Origin: Candidatus Rifleibacteriota bacterium
GTDB lineage: Bacteria > Riflebacteria > Ozemobacteria > Ozemobacterales > Ozemobacteraceae
Length of the DNA: 18,353 nt
Assembly: GCA_029564115.1 (NCBI GenBank)
Contig: JAKQQP010000404.1
Coordinates: 1-18,353 of the forward strand
Reading direction: 5' to 3'
The position numbers and the translations under genes are program-made. Below are positions 16,018 to 18,353 of the stretch, piece by piece. Positions within the stretch are counted from its first letter, which is position 1. Each line of letters opens with the position of its first letter. Under the pieces are notes generated by a model. The model made no database searches, was not told the DNA's origin, and was given only the letters and a program-made list of their open reading frames with translations.

Positions 16018-16023
16018 AGGAGG
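16018..16023 (+). promoter_or_regulatory. Perfect AGGAGG ribosome binding site deciding a TTG start
   Basis: AGGAGG ends seven bases before TTG at 16031. The TTG codon begins a complete signal peptide (Lys-Arg-Ile start), while the next ATG (MFLALC) would remove the positively charged n-region, so TTG is chosen. Confidence 0.85.
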
Positions 16024-16030
16024 AAAGAGC

Positions 16031-17980
16031 TTGAAACGTATTTCTACCATGTTCTTGGCCCTTTGTCTGCTGAGCTCCGGTTCTGCATATGCAGCCGGTA
16101 TCAGTGTCAGCAATTCACGTGGTTATGCAACCACTCTCGACATTGAATGTCCTAAGGTCAATGTCTCTGAAACCCAGGTTCTCGGTGCCAAGGCACTTGA
16201 AGTTACCGCCCCGGAAGCATCGATTTCTTCAGACAAAGATGCCCCAACTCTGCCGAGATATACCGCAATGGTCATGGTTGATCCGGCTCGCCGCCCTGTT
16301 TTTCAGGTAAACAGCCTCGAATCTGAAATCATCACTATCGACGCTCGTGTTGTGCCCAGCAAAGGCAATTTTACCCGCAACATCGATCCCAATAGCGTTC
16401 CTTACAACTTCGGTGAAGTTTACAGCGCTGACGCCTGGTATCCCTCAGACGAAAACCTCGTTAAAATGGGCGAACCTTTCATCTTCCGCGAAGTTCGTGG
16501 CGTCAACCTGATCGTTAACCCCGTTCAGTACAACCCCGTAAAAAACCAGCTCAAGATTCACAAAAAAATCCGCGTTTCAGTCTCTGCCGATGAGAAAGTC
16601 TCTAAAAACCCGGTAAAAAAACTCGCTCCTATCAGCAAAGTTTTCGAACCGATGTATAAAAACACTTTCGTGAACTTCAAACAGGCCACCAGCCGCCTGC
16701 CCCGCCTCGACGAAAATGGCCGCCTTCTGATCATCGCCCACGATAATTTCATGAATGCTATGAAACCATTCATCGACTGGAAGAAAAAATGCGGCATCGT
16801 CGTAAAAATGGTTCCCATGAGTGAAGTCGGTTCAACCAATACCGACGTTCAGGCCTTCATCCAGGAAGAATTCAACCAGGGTAATCTCACTCACGTAATG
16901 CTGGTTGGTGACGCTGAACAGATTCCGACCAACAAAGGTGTTAAAGAACGCGCCGATTCTGACCCCTGCTACGTAAAACTCGCAGGCGACGACCACGTTC
17001 CGGATGCAATCATCAGCCGCCTCTCTGCCACCACTGAAAAAGACGTGGCTTATCAGGTTGCCAAGTTCATCAACTATGAACGTTTCCCCACCACCAACAA
17101 AGCCTGGTATACCAGAGCTCTCGGCATTGGTTCAAATGAAGGTAATCCCAAAGATTACGCTTACATCGACGAAATTCGCACAACTCTCCTTGGCAAAATG
17201 TTCACCGACATCGTAAAAGCTTATGATCCGGGCGCAACCGCTGCCATGGTAAGTGACGCTGTAAACGGCGGCCTGAGCCTTATTAACTATCTGGGCCATG
17301 GCTCCGGAACCAGCTGGGGCACTACCCGTTTCAGCAACACCAACGCTTCTCAGCTGAAAAACGGCTGGATGATGCCCATCATCTGGGACGTAGCATGCGT
17401 TAACGGTCGCTTCGTAAACTACACCGGTTTCGGTGAAGCCTGGATGCGCGCCGGTGACATCGAAAATCCGGCCGGTGCTGTTTCTTATGCTGGTTCAACC
17501 ACTAACATGGAATGGGTTCCCCCGATTCATGTTCAGGCTGAATTCAACAAAAATTATATTGCCAATGAAGTTTATAAAACTACTGGCGGTATCTTCATCA
17601 ACGGTATCATGAAGGGTCTCGAACTCTACACCACCGATCCCAAAAAATCTGGCGTTATGATGTTCGAACAGTGGCACCTCTATGGTGATGGCACTCTGAA
17701 CGTTCGCTTCAAAGCCCCGGCCAAGATGGCTGCTTCTTCAAGAGCCACCCGCAGCGAAGATGGCGTTACCGTTAAAGTAAACGTTCTCGATGAAGCCGGC
17801 AAAGCAGTCAGCAATGCTCGTGTGACTGTTTACACTGAAGGCGTTGAAAACGTTCGCGTTGCAACTACCAATGATGACGGCGAAGCCGTAGTTACCATGC
17901 CCGCAGAAATGACTGAAGGCTATGTAACTGTAATCGGTGCTGACGTTGTTCCGGTTGTAGACCAGCCGATCACCTTCTGA
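16031..17980 (+). CDS. Gingipain-like C25 cysteine peptidase, secreted
   Basis: The 649-residue protein has a signal peptide (residues 1-21 or 22, ending SAYAA). Next come a propeptide region of the C25 type (about 110-190, with PYNFGEVY and LVKMGEPFIFREVRGV), the caspase-like catalytic region (about 235-545) and an Ig-like end (about 560-649, with the pattern VTVKVNVLDEAGKAVSNARV). The catalytic dyad is H423 in NYLGHGSGTSWG and C456 in DVACVNGRF, 33 residues apart as in gingipain R. These residues cleave peptides after Arg or Lys in gingipains; the specificity here is not visible. No Bacteroidota type IX secretion tail is seen. The gene has a strong promoter, perfect SD, a TTG start, and codons ending mostly in C for Asn, Phe and Ile, unlike its neighbours, pointing to very high expression. 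It is monocistronic, with a terminator. Confidence 0.9.
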   Translation: MKRISTMFLALCLLSSGSAYAAGISVSNSRGYATTLDIECPKVNVSETQVLGAKALEVTAPEASISSDKDAPTLPRYTAMVMVDPARRPVFQVNSLESEIITIDARVVPSKGNFTRNIDPNSVPYNFGEVYSADAWYPSDENLVKMGEPFIFREVRGVNLIVNPVQYNPVKNQLKIHKKIRVSVSADEKVSKNPVKKLAPISKVFEPMYKNTFVNFKQATSRLPRLDENGRLLIIAHDNFMNAMKPFIDWKKKCGIVVKMVPMSEVGSTNTDVQAFIQEEFNQGNLTHVMLVGDAEQIPTNKGVKERADSDPCYVKLAGDDHVPDAIISRLSATTEKDVAYQVAKFINYERFPTTNKAWYTRALGIGSNEGNPKDYAYIDEIRTTLLGKMFTDIVKAYDPGATAAMVSDAVNGGLSLINYLGHGSGTSWGTTRFSNTNASQLKNGWMMPIIWDVACVNGRFVNYTGFGEAWMRAGDIENPAGAVSYAGSTTNMEWVPPIHVQAEFNKNYIANEVYKTTGGIFINGIMKGLELYTTDPKKSGVMMFEQWHLYGDGTLNVRFKAPAKMAASSRATRSEDGVTVKVNVLDEAGKAVSNARVTVYTEGVENVRVATTNDDGEAVVTMPAEMTEGYVTVIGADVVPVVDQPITF

Positions 17981-17990
17981 TCCAGAAGTA

Positions 17991-18026
17991 TAAAGAAACA
18001 GCCACCTTCGGGTGGCTGTTTCTTTA
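17991..18026 (+). terminator. UUCG-capped terminator of the C25 gene
   Basis: A 16-bp perfect stem (17991-18006 with 18011-18026) is closed by C-TTCG-G, an exceptionally stable tetraloop. The 3' arm ends in a T-rich TTTCTTTA run. It begins 11 bases after the stop and may act in both directions. Confidence 0.9.
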
Positions 18027-18353
18027 TTACCTGAAATCTTCTATTTGTCTTGAAGGTAAAGCCTGGGCTGATTTTAAGTAAAAATACGCTTTTGCCCTCG
18101 AAAGGGTGGGGTGGGGTCTTCTCCTCCACCTGCGCAGCCAGTGTGATTCTAAATAAGACAAGATATTCCCGTTTTCGCGGGATGAATATAAAGCTGCAGA
18201 TTCAACTTTGACAAAGCACTGGAGAGTATGAGGTCTTGCCAATTACCCGTTCACTGTTGCATAGGCGAACGAATTCGACCGGATATCAGAGAACACCGCG
18301 CAGAAGCAGAAGTCTGAGAATAAAATTAGTCAGCATCCCTGCTGCGAGATCAT
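18027..18353. other. Gene-poor right edge with small hairpins
   Basis: I see no convincing complete gene. GGTGGGG (18110-18116) can pair with CTCCACC (18124-18130). CCCG/CGGG arms (18168-18181) with flanking ATATT/AATAT (18163-18189) make a second imperfect hairpin of the CCCGTTTTCGCGGG kind that often occurs as a dispersed repeat. Neither has a T tract. Confidence 0.4.
18286..18351 (-). CDS. Possible C-terminal tail of a convergent gene
   Basis: On the minus strand a frame is open from the window edge to TGA at 18288-18286 and encodes 21 residues ending MLTNFILRLLLLRGVL. The pattern is helical and hydrophobic and could be a real protein end, but it is too short to judge. Confidence 0.2.
   Translation of the reverse strand, partial: DLAAGMLTNFILRLLLLRGVL

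Noticed and set aside
18027..18242. A minus-strand 71-codon frame in the right-edge spacer
   Set aside because: It starts in low-complexity DNA, crosses two hairpins, has no SD and shows no domain features.

Overview
The window looks like chromosomal DNA from a free-living, Gram-negative-type bacterium with moderate GC content (near 50% by eye), short intergenic gaps and clear Shine-Dalgarno sites. Several envelope or secreted proteins, a CHASE2-type adenylate cyclase, a DUF4912/GH57 glucan-branching pair and a gingipain-like C25 peptidase suggest a deep-branching lineage. Candidatus Riflebacteria or a similar phylum is my low-confidence guess, because no rRNA or marker gene is present. I see no transposase, integrase, tRNA, rRNA or CRISPR array.

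Region 1 (1-630): the 3' end of a cell-surface Ig-like (He_PIG) protein with a strong terminator, then a small convergent gene of unknown function. Region 2 (about 727-5578): a tightly coupled three-gene cassette driven by an extended -10 promoter. It encodes a dCache-like/HAMP membrane sensor with no output domain, an NTT/MFS-like membrane protein fused to HEAT repeats, and a PhnD-like substrate-binding protein with no ABC partners. Both junctions are ATGA overlaps. This is the best candidate here for an undescribed system. Region 3 (about 5611-8083): a TIM-barrel protein of the xylose-isomerase-like fold that seems to have lost its metal ligands, a secreted TPR protein, and a 36-residue membrane microprotein.

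Region 4 (about 8085-14352): starting from a good promoter, a protein with a Rho-N/SAP-like start, two AT-hook-like motifs and a DUF4912 domain. It is followed by a GH57 alpha-glucan branching enzyme and a CHASE2 class III adenylate cyclase. The co-directional, close packing suggests glucan storage and cAMP signalling are transcribed together. Region 5 (14450-15679): ribonuclease D with HRDC domain(s). Region 6 (15680-18026): a 350-base AT-rich regulatory region with two TGTA/TACA dyads and a consensus -10, then a C25 peptidase with a TTG start, perfect SD, C-ending codon bias and a UUCG terminator. Together these look like a highly expressed secreted protein. Region 7 (18027-18353) is mostly non-coding, with small hairpins and perhaps the tail of a convergent gene at the right edge.
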